Assembly (NCBI GenBank): GCA_017525025.1
Contig: JAFXUJ010000014.1
Span: 1 to 64,000 of the forward strand
DNA length: 64,000 nt
Source: Elusimicrobiaceae bacterium
GTDB taxonomy: Bacteria > Elusimicrobiota > Elusimicrobia > Elusimicrobiales > Elusimicrobiaceae
Direction: 5' to 3'
Positions 17,914 through 25,577 of the stretch are shown here, in pieces. Every line of letters begins with the position of its first letter. The stretch's first letter is position 1. The notes beneath the pieces are model-generated. The model searched no databases. It was not told the DNA's origin and saw only the letters and a program-made list of their open reading frames with translations. A program made the position numbers and the translations under genes.

Positions 17914-18811
17914 TAAAAAAAAGATCGTATTTGAAGGGTATTCCAAACGCTTGGATGTATTCGTAGCGGACGAGCTGGAAAACCTTTCCCGCTCGCTGGT
18001 GCAAAAACTGATTAAGGACGGACACGTAACGGTAAACGGGAAAAATGTAAAACCCTCCTGGCCGCTTACCGCCGGAGAAACGGTAGAAATTACCCTGCCG
18101 CAAGCCCACAGCCAAACAAAATTAGCGGACCTTATTATCCATGACGGTAAAGATTTTTTTGTACTTATCAAACCGGCAGGTATGCTCGTTCACCCGCAAA
18201 GTCCGGTATGGGAAGAACACCCGGAAACTGTTTTTTCTTCCGAAGAAACTTTGGTATCGGTTCTCTTGGCTAACCCTCCTAAAGGGTTTGATACGTCCAT
18301 GCCCCGTGCAGGTCTCGTCCACCGTTTGGACCGCGAAACAAGCGGCGTGATGGTGATAGCCAAAACGCAAGAATTTCAACAAGAAATGATTTCTTTATTT
18401 GCCAATCGCGAAGTTCACAAAACGTATCACGCCATTGCCTGCGGAGAAGTGCCCGATGACGAAGGGACTATTGACGTGCCGATTGGACGCGTGGCAGGCG
18501 GGAAAATAAAAGCATCCGACGTCGGACGTGAAGCCGTAACCGACTACAAAGTACTAGAACGAAAAAACGGATTTACCTATATAGAACTCTACCCGCGTAC
18601 GGGCCGCACCAACCAACTGCGTGTACACTTAAATTGGCTGGGGTATCCCGTCCTGGGCGATTGGCTCTACGAAGGTGCCACCGCAGACAGGTTAATGCTA
18701 CACGCGCGGCGCATTGAATTTAAACATCCGCTGACAAATAAAAAGCTAAAATTTGAAGCTCCCGTTCCGCAAGATTTTTTAGACGCATGGAAGCGGGTAA
18801 CAAAGAAATAA
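17906..18811 (+). CDS. RluA/RluD-family pseudouridine synthase
   Basis: Isomerises uridines in rRNA or tRNA. 301 residues: an N-terminal S4 RNA-binding domain (about 10-65, with SRSLVQKLIKDGHVTVNG), then the catalytic domain with HRLDRETSG (catalytic Asp142) and the TGRTNQLRVHL motif. Overall closest to RluD (23S helix 69), but target sites cannot be read from sequence. It is the last gene of the operon and stops 5 nt from the convergent pilin 2 gene. Confidence 0.93.
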   Translation: MADKKKIVFEGYSKRLDVFVADELENLSRSLVQKLIKDGHVTVNGKNVKPSWPLTAGETVEITLPQAHSQTKLADLIIHDGKDFFVLIKPAGMLVHPQSPVWEEHPETVFSSEETLVSVLLANPPKGFDTSMPRAGLVHRLDRETSGVMVIAKTQEFQQEMISLFANREVHKTYHAIACGEVPDDEGTIDVPIGRVAGGKIKASDVGREAVTDYKVLERKNGFTYIELYPRTGRTNQLRVHLNWLGYPVLGDWLYEGATADRLMLHARRIEFKHPLTNKKLKFEAPVPQDFLDAWKRVTKK

Positions 18812-18816
18812 ACAAT

Positions 18817-19275
18817 TCACAGCCTTTGGTCAAACACGTTGTAGTATTTATAGTTACCGGAAGTATGGTGATATTTTCCACCCACGGCGACACAAAGCCG
18901 ATTGGCCCGTTCGTTGTCCGCAGGCACTCTGCAAAAGAAGAAAATTCTATTTGTTAAGTAACGTGCAATTTCAAAGGTCGCCCCTGCAATAGCACCGGAT
19001 TTATTACAATAAGCCGATCCTACATGGCAGGTCCAATCCGGGGCCGTTACATCCAACACCTCCAGATCCGAACTCCAACTACCGGTTTGTGTGTAATGTA
19101 ATTTTTGAGCATTCAGTAAGGCTCTCCCTTGTACAACAGCTTCCATGGCTTTTGATTTATCCACCGCTTTTTGATATTGCGGTAAAGCTATACTGGCAAG
19201 TATACCTATAATTAGTACCACTACCAACAATTCTATTAGGGTAAACCCTTTTTTATTACTGATTTTATTTTTCAT
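18817..19275 (-). CDS. Type IV pilin-like protein 2
   Basis: 152 residues. Leader MKNKISNKKG, cleavage before Phe, Glu at +5, and an N-terminal helix nearly identical to those of pilins 1 and 3 (GFTLIELLVVVLIIGILAS). The globular part has paired Cys residues (CHVGSAYC; later CRVP and LCVAVGG). The RBS region is less clear than in the other pilins (GTGTAGGAATACGT). It lies convergent to, and very close to, the rluD-like gene, so it is a single transcription unit driven by the promoter at 19308-19329. Confidence 0.9.
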   Translation of the reverse strand: MKNKISNKKGFTLIELLVVVLIIGILASIALPQYQKAVDKSKAMEAVVQGRALLNAQKLHYTQTGSWSSDLEVLDVTAPDWTCHVGSAYCNKSGAIAGATFEIARYLTNRIFFFCRVPADNERANRLCVAVGGKYHHTSGNYKYYNVFDQRL

Positions 19276-19307
19276 ACGTATTCCTACACGAGGGAGATAA
19301 CAAAGTC

Positions 19308-19329
19308 AGTGTATCAAAAAAAAAAAAAA
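19308..19329 (-). promoter_or_regulatory. Pilin 2 promoter: T14 tract plus extended -10
   Basis: On the minus strand, fourteen T (19316-19329) are followed by TGATACACT; the -10 TACACT starts 33 nt before the ATG, exactly as in pilin 1. A weak TTGTTT lies 18 nt upstream. Homopolymer length may vary between cells. Confidence 0.6.
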
Positions 19330-19659
19330 TAAAACAAGATTGATCTGTTTTTTACCGACACAAGAAATACCCATAAAATCTAACCCTTTTTTGATGTTGC
19401 GGGGCGAAATCTAATCTCTTATGATAATATTTGTAGTTAATTTGTTCGGGGGGAATCGTAAAAGATTCTTCCTTTAAGGGGACAACAACACAGGGGATAA
19501 GAGGAACGTGGTACACAGGGGTAGCACGCACCTCAAAGAAGCCCCGGCCGGAGTACCCGGTGGGGCTTCTTAAATTTTCATCCGACTCGGCACGGGAGGG
19601 GACCCGCACGCCGGGCAATCCAAGGGGCCTTATTTCGTGGGAAAGATAAGGCCTCTTTC
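19330..19659. other. Hairpin-rich intergenic region without a convincing gene
   Basis: About 330 nt between pilin 2 and the GNAT gene. It contains a 10-bp inverted repeat AAGAAGCCCC/GGGGCTTCTT (19536-19571) with further internal complementarity, and a second one GGCCTTAT/ATAAGGCC (19626-19653) followed by T-rich sequence on the plus strand. G/C-rich blocks between them (19580-19625) look structured. An 88-codon minus-strand frame runs through the hairpins but has non-protein-like composition. A structured RNA is possible; I matched it to no known class. Confidence 0.4.
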
Positions 19660-20766
19660 TTATAATTCTTTTTGGTATACCCGGTAGCGCTTATAGGGGT
19701 GGCAACCGCACTCTTCTATCCCGCGGATCATACCCGCGTTATCTTCCAATACCCAAGAAAGTTCGGCCGCGTCCCACACGGCTACTCCGTGGGTAACGAT
19801 GTGCTTAATCAAGATCAAATCCAAACCGCGTTTTCTAAACTCCGGCAATACCCCCAACATAATAAGCCGGGCGTCTTTAATATGTTTCCAAGCCCACAAA
19901 GCTTTCAACACGCGCCACGGATTCTTGAGTGATCCGTTCAAAATTTTAAGCACATGATTCATGTTAGGTATGCAAATATAAAAGCCCGCCGGCTTGCCAT
20001 TTTCTTCTATGACACAGGTTCCTTCCAAGCGTAAAATAGGTTTAAGCTCTTTAACAATATCCATCATGTCTTGGCGTGTGAGCGGCACAAAGCCCCAGTT
20101 CTCCGCCCATGCTTCATTATAAATGCGGCGGATTGTTTCGGCTTCTTCGTCAATTTTATGTAAATTAAGACGCCTTAGCGTAATCCCTTTGGCGCGTTCA
20201 CACCGCGCACATACTTTTAAAAACCGCTCGGAAAATTTATCATCCCGGGTGCGGTAAAACGCCAGCAAATCCTTCACCTTGGCAAAGCCGGCTTTCTCTA
20301 TTAAATCTGCATAATAAGGAAAATTGTACGGCATCATGATAGACGGCAGAGAATCAAAGCCGTCCACCAGCAAACCATACACGTGGTTACTGGACGGATT
20401 GGCCGGGCCGCGCATAGCCGTGGCCCCTTGTTCCTTAAGCCATTTTTCGGCTGCCGCAAACAAAGCCGCTGATACTTTTTCATCTTCAATACAATCAAAA
20501 AACCCAAAAAAGCCGATTTCTTCTTGGTGATATTCGTTATGGGCTGTATTCACAAGGGCCATAATGCGTCCAACGGGTTTCTCCCCCTCGTACGCCAGGA
20601 ACAAAGCCCGGGAAGCCTGTTGCCAAAACGGATTATGATGATCTAACAAATGGCGCGTATCGGCTTTTAATTCCCCTACCCAATACGGATCATTTTTATA
20701 TAAAGTAAAAGGGAAATCGATAAACTCATTTATTTCTTGCGGCGTATGAATTTGTTTTACTTGCAT
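19660..20766 (-). CDS. GNAT-type N-acyltransferase, candidate bacterial ceramide synthase
   Basis: 368 residues from the ATG at 20766, which has AGGAG 5 nt upstream. The sequence has two GNAT-like halves; the second ends with LGVLPEFRKRGLDLILI, a GNAT acyl-CoA-binding loop. The first half contains ANPSSNHVYGLLVDGF, typical of the large family of about 375-residue acyltransferases found beside alpha-oxoamine synthases. Its immediate neighbour upstream encodes a serine-palmitoyltransferase-like enzyme; in Caulobacter the ceramide synthase bCerS is, to my knowledge, of this superfamily and linked to spt. Acylation of a sphingoid base is therefore inferred, not shown. A terminator hairpin separates the two genes. 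Confidence 0.75.
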   Translation of the reverse strand: MQVKQIHTPQEINEFIDFPFTLYKNDPYWVGELKADTRHLLDHHNPFWQQASRALFLAYEGEKPVGRIMALVNTAHNEYHQEEIGFFGFFDCIEDEKVSAALFAAAEKWLKEQGATAMRGPANPSSNHVYGLLVDGFDSLPSIMMPYNFPYYADLIEKAGFAKVKDLLAFYRTRDDKFSERFLKVCARCERAKGITLRRLNLHKIDEEAETIRRIYNEAWAENWGFVPLTRQDMMDIVKELKPILRLEGTCVIEENGKPAGFYICIPNMNHVLKILNGSLKNPWRVLKALWAWKHIKDARLIMLGVLPEFRKRGLDLILIKHIVTHGVAVWDAAELSWVLEDNAGMIRGIEECGCHPYKRYRVYQKEL

Positions 20767-20777
20767 ACAAACTCCTA

Positions 20778-20805
20778 AAATAAAACCCCGCACCTGGCGG
20801 GGTTT
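20778..20805 (-). terminator. Terminator/attenuator between SPT-like and GNAT genes
   Basis: AAACCCCGC-caggt-GCGGGGTTT followed on the minus strand by TATTTTAG. It ends just before the GNAT gene RBS, so the downstream gene would depend on read-through or be expressed at reduced level. Confidence 0.75.
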
Positions 20806-20819
20806 ACACCTATTACAAA

Positions 20820-22010
20820 TTATTTAATCACACCGACGGCTCGCCCGGCTTGGGCAAAGGCGTCTATGATTTTTTGAACGTGTTCATCCGTATGAGTAGC
20901 CATCAGCGTAATGCGTATTAACGCACGGCCGGGCGGCACCGCGGGGCTGACAACCGGGTTGGCAAAAATGCCGATTTCGTGCAAGGCCCGCCACATCTTA
21001 AAGCAATTTTCATTGCTGCCTACGTGGACCGGCAAAATAGGTGTGGTGCTGGTGCCCAAATCATACCCTAAATCTTCCAAGCCCTTTTTCAACTTGGCAG
21101 TTAAGCGGAAAAGATTATCCCGGCGGGAAGTATCGTTTTCAATCAGTTCAAGCGCTTTGGTAATGGACGCAATGCACGAGGGCGGCATAGAGGCCGAGAA
21201 AATTTGGCTGCGGGCATTGTGGCGCATGTAGTGAATAATATCGGCATCTCCCACCACAAATCCTCCCACCGTAGCAAACGTTTTGGAACAGGTCCCAACG
21301 ATCAAATCTACTTCCCCGTTTTCTAAACCGAAATGTTCGCACGTACCGCGGCCGGTTTTACCAATAATGCCCGTAGCATGGGCATCATCTACCATAATGC
21401 GCGCGCCGTATTTCTTGCCGATTTTGACAATGTCCGGTAACGGACAAATATCCCCCTCCATGCTAAACACACCGTCTACAATAATTAGTTTGCCTGCGTC
21501 GGCCGGGAGCTTGGCTAAAACGCGCTCCAAATCGGCCATGTCGTTATGTTTAAAGCGAACCATTTCCCCTTCGGACATTTTAATCCCGTCTAAAATACTG
21601 GCATGGTCTAACTTGTCCACGATGGCATAGTCGCCTTTTTTAACCAGACACGACACTACCCCCAAATTCATTTGGTACCCGGTAGCAAACAACAATCCGG
21701 CTTCTTTACGTTTAAACTTGGCTAATTTTTCTTCTAACGCATCGGCGATTTTCGTATTTCCGTTTAGCAAACGCGAACCGGCTACACCCGTACCGTATTT
21801 TTGCACCGCCTCTAAAGCAGCTTGTTTCATTTCCGGATCGTTGGCTAAACCTAGGTAGTTATTGGAGCCCGCCATGATGTATGTCTTGCCGCCCAATACC
21901 ACCTCCGGCCCTTGGGCAGATTCTATGGGTTGAAAATAACCATAGATTCCCATGCGCATGGCAATTTTGGCATCCTTATAATTTTTACATTTCTCAAAAA
22001 TATCAGCCAT
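20820..22010 (-). CDS. Alpha-oxoamine synthase, serine-palmitoyltransferase-like
   Basis: PLP enzyme that condenses an amino acid with an acyl thioester. 396 residues from ATG 22010 (GAGGA upstream). Motifs: DHAS with His136 stacking on PLP, VDDAHATG with Asp208 and His211, and the Schiff-base Lys243 in GTCSKTFATVGGF. Segments HNDMADLE, KLIIVDGVFSMEGDI and RHNARSQIFSAS, and the end segment PAVPPGRALIRITLMATHT, recall Bacteroides-type serine palmitoyltransferases more than glycine C-acetyltransferase (Kbl) or BioF. No bioA/bioD/tdh is nearby. Adjacent to a GNAT acyltransferase, it suggests sphingolipid synthesis. Kbl is the main alternative. Confidence 0.82.
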   Translation of the reverse strand: MADIFEKCKNYKDAKIAMRMGIYGYFQPIESAQGPEVVLGGKTYIMAGSNNYLGLANDPEMKQAALEAVQKYGTGVAGSRLLNGNTKIADALEEKLAKFKRKEAGLLFATGYQMNLGVVSCLVKKGDYAIVDKLDHASILDGIKMSEGEMVRFKHNDMADLERVLAKLPADAGKLIIVDGVFSMEGDICPLPDIVKIGKKYGARIMVDDAHATGIIGKTGRGTCEHFGLENGEVDLIVGTCSKTFATVGGFVVGDADIIHYMRHNARSQIFSASMPPSCIASITKALELIENDTSRRDNLFRLTAKLKKGLEDLGYDLGTSTTPILPVHVGSNENCFKMWRALHEIGIFANPVVSPAVPPGRALIRITLMATHTDEHVQKIIDAFAQAGRAVGVIK

Positions 22011-22049
22011 ATTTTCCTCACGAAATACACCTCTCACGGTACAGAGAGG

Positions 22050-22514
22050 CTATTTACTCACCTTTTTAATAATGTTAGTAGTGGAACGTCCTTTTAATAA
22101 GGCAAAACGTACCACTTTTTTAGCAAATTCCCTGCCTACAATTTCCGTCGGTTTATAGTCTCCGCCTTTTACAAGCACATCCGGGCGAATCAATTTAATT
22201 AAGTTATAAGGGGTATCTTCTTCAAAGATACAAACTGCCGATACACTTTCCAACGCGGCTAATACCAACGCCCGGTCCCTTTGCGAATTAACCGGACGGG
22301 AAGGCCCTTTTAACCGCTTGACGGAAGCATCGCTGTTAAGCCCTACTACCAGCAAATCTCCTTTACTGCGCGCAAACTCCAACACGCTTACGTGGCCGGC
22401 ATGTAAAATATCAAAACATCCGTTGGTAAATACCACTTTTTGGCCTTGGGCTCGTACATCCTCTATCCATTTTTTGAGTGCCCGCGGCCCTTTTATTTTA
22501 TCTTTCGCTTTCAT
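22050..22514 (-). CDS. D-glycero-beta-D-manno-heptose-1-phosphate adenylyltransferase (HldE C-terminal domain type)
   Basis: Activates heptose for lipopolysaccharide core. About 154 residues from ATG 22514. The nucleotidyltransferase motif [10 protein letters not shown] (HxGH) lies near residue 40; [24 protein letters not shown] and VKGGDY are characteristic of RfaE domain II. There is no fused kinase domain, so it is the separate-subunit form. The PfkB kinase at 60287-61198 is far away and not an obvious partner. It overlaps the end of accC by 17 nt. Confidence 0.92.
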   Translation of the reverse strand: MKAKDKIKGPRALKKWIEDVRAQGQKVVFTNGCFDILHAGHVSVLEFARSKGDLLVVGLNSDASVKRLKGPSRPVNSQRDRALVLAALESVSAVCIFEEDTPYNLIKLIRPDVLVKGGDYKPTEIVGREFAKKVVRFALLKGRSTTNIIKKVSK

Positions 22515-23889
22515 GTTGTTTCTTTTCCAAGGCCACCATCCGCTCAATCAAGCCGGTATCGGTATTACCTTGTATAAAATCCGCATTATTCACAATTTTC
22601 CGGTGGAAAGGAATGGTCGTTTTGACACCTTCTATCACAAACTCATCCAAACAACGGCGACTGCGGGCCAGTAAATGTTCCCGATCCGGAGCCGTTACAA
22701 TAAGTTTAGCAATTAAACTGTCGTAATAACTGGGAATAGTATAACCGCTATACATATGGCTATCTACCCGCACGCCCAACCCACCCGCCGGGATCCACTC
22801 TTCGACGGTGCCGGGGCAAGGGGCAAAGTTATGCTCGCTGTCTTCGGCATTGATACGATGCTCTATCGCATGGCAATGGATAGCGGCTGCTTCTTTCTGG
22901 GTTAAATCTAACGCTTGGCCTTGGGCAATTTGGATCTGCATTTTTACCAAATCGCGCCCGCATACTTCTTCCGTTACCGGGTGTTCCACCTGTAAACGGG
23001 TATTCACTTCCATGAAATAAAATTCCCGGGTGGGAGCCATTAAAAATTCCACGGTACCTACTCCGTGATAATGAGCGGCCAGAATCAATTTACAAGCAGC
23101 TTCTTGCAATTTTTTGCGGGTAGCCCCGTCCACAAACGGAGAAGGTGATTCTTCCACCAATTTTTGATGGCGGCGTTGCAAGCTGCAATCGCGCTCGGTA
23201 AATGCGACTACGTTTCCGTAGTTATCCGCGGCCACTTGCACTTCTATATGACGCGGATTTAAGACAAGCTTTTCAAAATACATGCGCTCATCGCCGAAAT
23301 TGGCACGCGCCTCAGCTTGGGCCGTTTTCAACATGCGGTCTAAATCTTCTTCTTTCAGGCAAGCCCGCATGCCCTTTCCCCCTCCGCCCAAAGCGGCCTT
23401 AATCATGATGGGGAACCCAATTTGCCGGGCCACCGTCCGGTAATTTTTACCGACAACCCCGTTGGAACCGGGCGTAACCGGAACTCCGGCTTTTACAGCC
23501 AGCGCACGCGCCGTAGACTTAACCCCTAACATAGAAATAGAAGCTGCGTCCGGCCCGATAAACACAAGCCCGGCCTTAGCCACCGCGGCCGCAAAGTCGG
23601 CATTTTCCGATAAAAACCCATAACCCGGGTGAACAGCATCGGCCCCGGTGATTTTGGCAGCCGTTACAATGGCATCTATGTTTAGATAACTTTGGGAAGA
23701 TGATGCCGGCCCTATACAAACCGACTCATCCGCCATGCGCACGTGTAGGGAATTGCGGTCCGCCTCCGAATATACGGCCACGGAACGAATGCCCATTTCT
23801 TTGAGGGTACGAATGACGCGCAAAGCAATTTCGCCCCGGTTGGCAATAAGCACTTTTTGAAAAGAAACAGTGGATAAATGAGCGGACAT
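22498..23889 (-). CDS. accC: Biotin carboxylase (AccC)
   Basis: Carboxylates the biotin of a carrier protein using ATP and bicarbonate, as part of acetyl-CoA carboxylase or a related acyl-CoA carboxylase. 463 residues. N-terminal [14 protein letters not shown], the ATP-grasp glycine-rich loop GGGGKGMR, and the catalytic region [14 protein letters not shown] are all intact. The partner encoded directly upstream is an AccB-like protein that lacks the biotinyl-lysine, so the true carrier must be elsewhere or the complex is unusual. It overlaps the heptose nucleotidyltransferase gene by 17 nt. Confidence 0.96.
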   Translation of the reverse strand: MSAHLSTVSFQKVLIANRGEIALRVIRTLKEMGIRSVAVYSEADRNSLHVRMADESVCIGPASSSQSYLNIDAIVTAAKITGADAVHPGYGFLSENADFAAAVAKAGLVFIGPDAASISMLGVKSTARALAVKAGVPVTPGSNGVVGKNYRTVARQIGFPIMIKAALGGGGKGMRACLKEEDLDRMLKTAQAEARANFGDERMYFEKLVLNPRHIEVQVAADNYGNVVAFTERDCSLQRRHQKLVEESPSPFVDGATRKKLQEAACKLILAAHYHGVGTVEFLMAPTREFYFMEVNTRLQVEHPVTEEVCGRDLVKMQIQIAQGQALDLTQKEAAAIHCHAIEHRINAEDSEHNFAPCPGTVEEWIPAGGLGVRVDSHMYSGYTIPSYYDSLIAKLIVTAPDREHLLARSRRCLDEFVIEGVKTTIPFHRKIVNNADFIQGNTDTGLIERMVALEKKQHESER

Positions 23890-23898
23890 ATAGCCAGG

Positions 23899-24273
23899 TT
23901 ACTCCTCAATAAAAAAGAGCGGCAAGCCAAACTCCACCGCCGCGCCTTCTTGGGCATTAATGACGCGCAATTTACCATCAACCGGGGCCGTAATTTTATG
24001 TTTTTGGGAAACCGTTTCCACCCATCCCATCGTGGTCCCTTGTTTAATGGTTTGTCCTTCGGTAAAAATTAAATTTTTGCCTTTTTCGGCCGCGTGGTAA
24101 ATCCCCACCGCCGGCGCACAAACAGCCGTCAGCGGGCAGGAAAAATTCGTAGGTTCGGGCAAGGCTTCTTGGGTTTTAATTTCAATAGAATCGCCGTTAT
24201 TCTCGTAGCAAAATTCGGCCAAATCGGTGGTTTTAAACCAAGCGGTTACTTCCTTAATAAGTTTGGTATCCAT
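23899..24273 (-). CDS. AccB-like biotin/lipoyl-domain protein lacking the biotinylation lysine
   Basis: 124 residues. The C-terminal half (about 48-124) has the biotinyl-domain fold pattern: CPLTAVCAPAVGIY, EGQTIKQGTTMGWVE, APVDGKLRVI, and AAVEFGLPLFFIEE, which aligns well with AccB. Where AccB has EAMKM, this protein reads ETVSQK: Ser89 stands at the biotin-lysine position and the nearest Lys are 91 and 93. The N-terminal helix resembles AccB. It may be a non-biotinylated regulatory homolog, comparable in concept to plant BADC proteins. It is directly upstream of accC (9 nt apart), with RBS GAGGA. Confidence 0.85.
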   Translation of the reverse strand: MDTKLIKEVTAWFKTTDLAEFCYENNGDSIEIKTQEALPEPTNFSCPLTAVCAPAVGIYHAAEKGKNLIFTEGQTIKQGTTMGWVETVSQKHKITAPVDGKLRVINAQEGAAVEFGLPLFFIEE

Positions 24274-24359
24274 AAAATCCTCAATCCGTACAAAATACGT
24301 GTAGTTTTATTTTACCATTTTTTGTATCGGTTCGCGCAGGAACTAGTATTTTTCTTACC

Positions 24360-24388
24360 TGGACAGAGGATTAGCAAAATCTTACTAT
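24360..24388 (+). promoter_or_regulatory. tspO promoter, leaderless
   Basis: TGGACA (24360-24365), 17 nt, TACTAT (24383-24388), then the ATG 6 nt later and no Shine-Dalgarno. Confidence 0.68.
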
Positions 24389-24394
24389 ACCCCT

Positions 24395-24862
24395 ATGAAA
24401 AAAAATACATCCTTACTGATTAAGTTGTTTTTGTGGCTGGTGATTTGCCAAATCCCCAGTCTGTTGGGAGCGCCGTTTGTATATGCAAACATGAACTGGT
24501 ACAACCAACTGGTTAAACCTACGTTCACTCCGCCGGATGCATTATTCGGCATGGTATGGGCTGCGCTGTATGTGCTACTGGGGTTAAGTGCTTTTTTGGC
24601 CTTTCGTGAAAAATTTCACGCCCGTACGCTGGCGCTTTTCGCCGGGCAACTGGCGCTTAACATCTGTTGGACGCCTATTTTCTTCGGCGCGCACAGTTTG
24701 CCGGGGGCAATGCTTTTATTACTGGCTATGCTGGGGGAAATGGTAGGATTGCTGCGGGCATTTTGGAAAACAAACCGCGCAGCCGGCTGGCTGCTCGTGC
24801 CCTATACAGGTTGGTTGATTTTCGCCACCTATTTAAGTATCGGGATGTGGTGGCTTAATTAA
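24395..24862 (+). CDS. tspO: TspO/MBR family protein
   Basis: 155 residues, five hydrophobic helices. WYNQLVKPTFTPPD and the helix-loop MVWAALYVLLG, NICWTPIFFGAH and the final PYTGWLIFATYLS correspond to TspO (tryptophan-rich sensory protein), which binds porphyrins and sterol-like ligands in the inner or outer membrane. The function in an anaerobe is unclear. The ATG at 24395 follows the -10 box by 6 nt. It is a single transcription unit, convergent with the DUF948-like gene. Confidence 0.94.
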   Translation: MKKNTSLLIKLFLWLVICQIPSLLGAPFVYANMNWYNQLVKPTFTPPDALFGMVWAALYVLLGLSAFLAFREKFHARTLALFAGQLALNICWTPIFFGAHSLPGAMLLLLAMLGEMVGLLRAFWKTNRAAGWLLVPYTGWLIFATYLSIGMWWLN

Positions 24863-24870
24863 ACGGGCAT

Positions 24871-24898
24871 AAAAACTCCCCGGCAATTGGCCGGGGAG
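24871..24898 (-). terminator. Terminator of the DUF948-like gene
   Basis: CTCCCCGGC/GCCGGGGAG, 9-bp stem, followed on the minus strand by TTTTTATG. It lies between convergent genes; the plus exit has no T-run. Confidence 0.82.
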
Positions 24899-24921
24899 CG
24901 GTATACTTGCCAGATTCTTGA

Positions 24922-25182
24922 TTATTTGTCTTTGCGAAAATGCCGGACCAGTTCAAGCCCCGTTTTGGCTGCTTTGTAAAAACCAGAATCCAAAAACGAA
25001 GCTACATTGTCCAGCAATTCAAATGTGCTCTTCGTCTTATCCACCTTTTCCGCCGTTGAGAGAGCCAAATACTCTACGGCTTCTGCCGTGTGCGCAATTT
25101 GAATAAAGGTTTTTATAGCAAAAATAACTAGCGCCAAAAACGCCAACACCGCGACTAACACACATCCTTGATAAAAATCCAT
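24922..25182 (-). CDS. Small DUF948-like membrane protein
   Basis: 86 residues: one N-terminal transmembrane helix (about 6-28), then an amphipathic, Lys/Glu-rich helical tail including HTAEAVEYLALSTAEKVDKT, the pattern of short DUF948/YtxG-type proteins. Function unknown. The ATG at 25182 has AGGAGGG at good spacing. It is transcribed alone. Confidence 0.7.
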   Translation of the reverse strand: MDFYQGCVLVAVLAFLALVIFAIKTFIQIAHTAEAVEYLALSTAEKVDKTKSTFELLDNVASFLDSGFYKAAKTGLELVRHFRKDK

Positions 25183-25276
25183 AAGCAAACCCTCCTGTTT
25201 TTTAAATTAAATCAGTTTCATACGGATACGTCAAGAACAAAATGCCTTATTTTGCACTCCCCCGACAGAAAAACCC

Positions 25277-25316
25277 CGGTTTAAGGATAAAAATTATCAT
25301 TTTTATCCCCAAACCG
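25277..25316. repeat. Long imperfect palindrome upstream of nrdD
   Basis: CGGTTT-aa-GGATAAAAAT-tatc-ATTTTTATCC-cc-AAACCG: sixteen paired positions in two arms around a 4-nt loop. It lies between the DUF948-like and nrdD promoters and may be a DNA-binding site or cruciform. There is no T-run to make it a terminator. Confidence 0.6.
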
Positions 25317-25359
25317 CATGCTTAATTTGCTTATTTTTTCGCTACTATTCTATTTTTTG

Positions 25360-25395
25360 TTGACATCCTTTTGCTTTTTAGTAATAATTACTAAT
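25360..25395 (+). promoter_or_regulatory. nrdD promoter with palindromic operator-like sequence
   Basis: TTGACA (25360-25365), then TAATAA or AATAAT at a spacing of 16 or 17. A perfect 17-nt palindrome TTAGTAAT-A-ATTACTAA (25379-25395) overlaps the -10, as a repressor site would. It does not resemble an NrdR box. A 5' untranslated region of about 180 nt follows, with one small hairpin CGCTGG/CCAGCG near 25538; I see no known riboswitch. Confidence 0.6.
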
Positions 25396-25577
25396 AAGCA
25401 GAAAGAAAAACTTTCCCCCTTAGAATCAATCATTTGTTGTTTTTATCGTCGGAAGTTTACTTTTTATGCTGCAAGCAAGTCAAAATGCTCCGTCGTAATT
25501 TGCATTTTTGGTTTGATTTTGTCAAAATTTTAGTTGCCGCTGGTTTCCAGCGACCAAATTACCTAGGACAAACAATT

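Noticed and set aside
19352-19618. 88-codon minus-strand frame in the hairpin-rich intergenic region
   Set aside because: It runs through two inverted repeats and has irregular composition (Arg/Pro/Tyr-rich, no hydrophobic core), no Shine-Dalgarno and no recognisable relatives.
25396-25577. Cobalamin riboswitch in the nrdD leader
   Set aside because: A GCCGCTG-like string and a small hairpin occur, but the conserved core elements are not seen.
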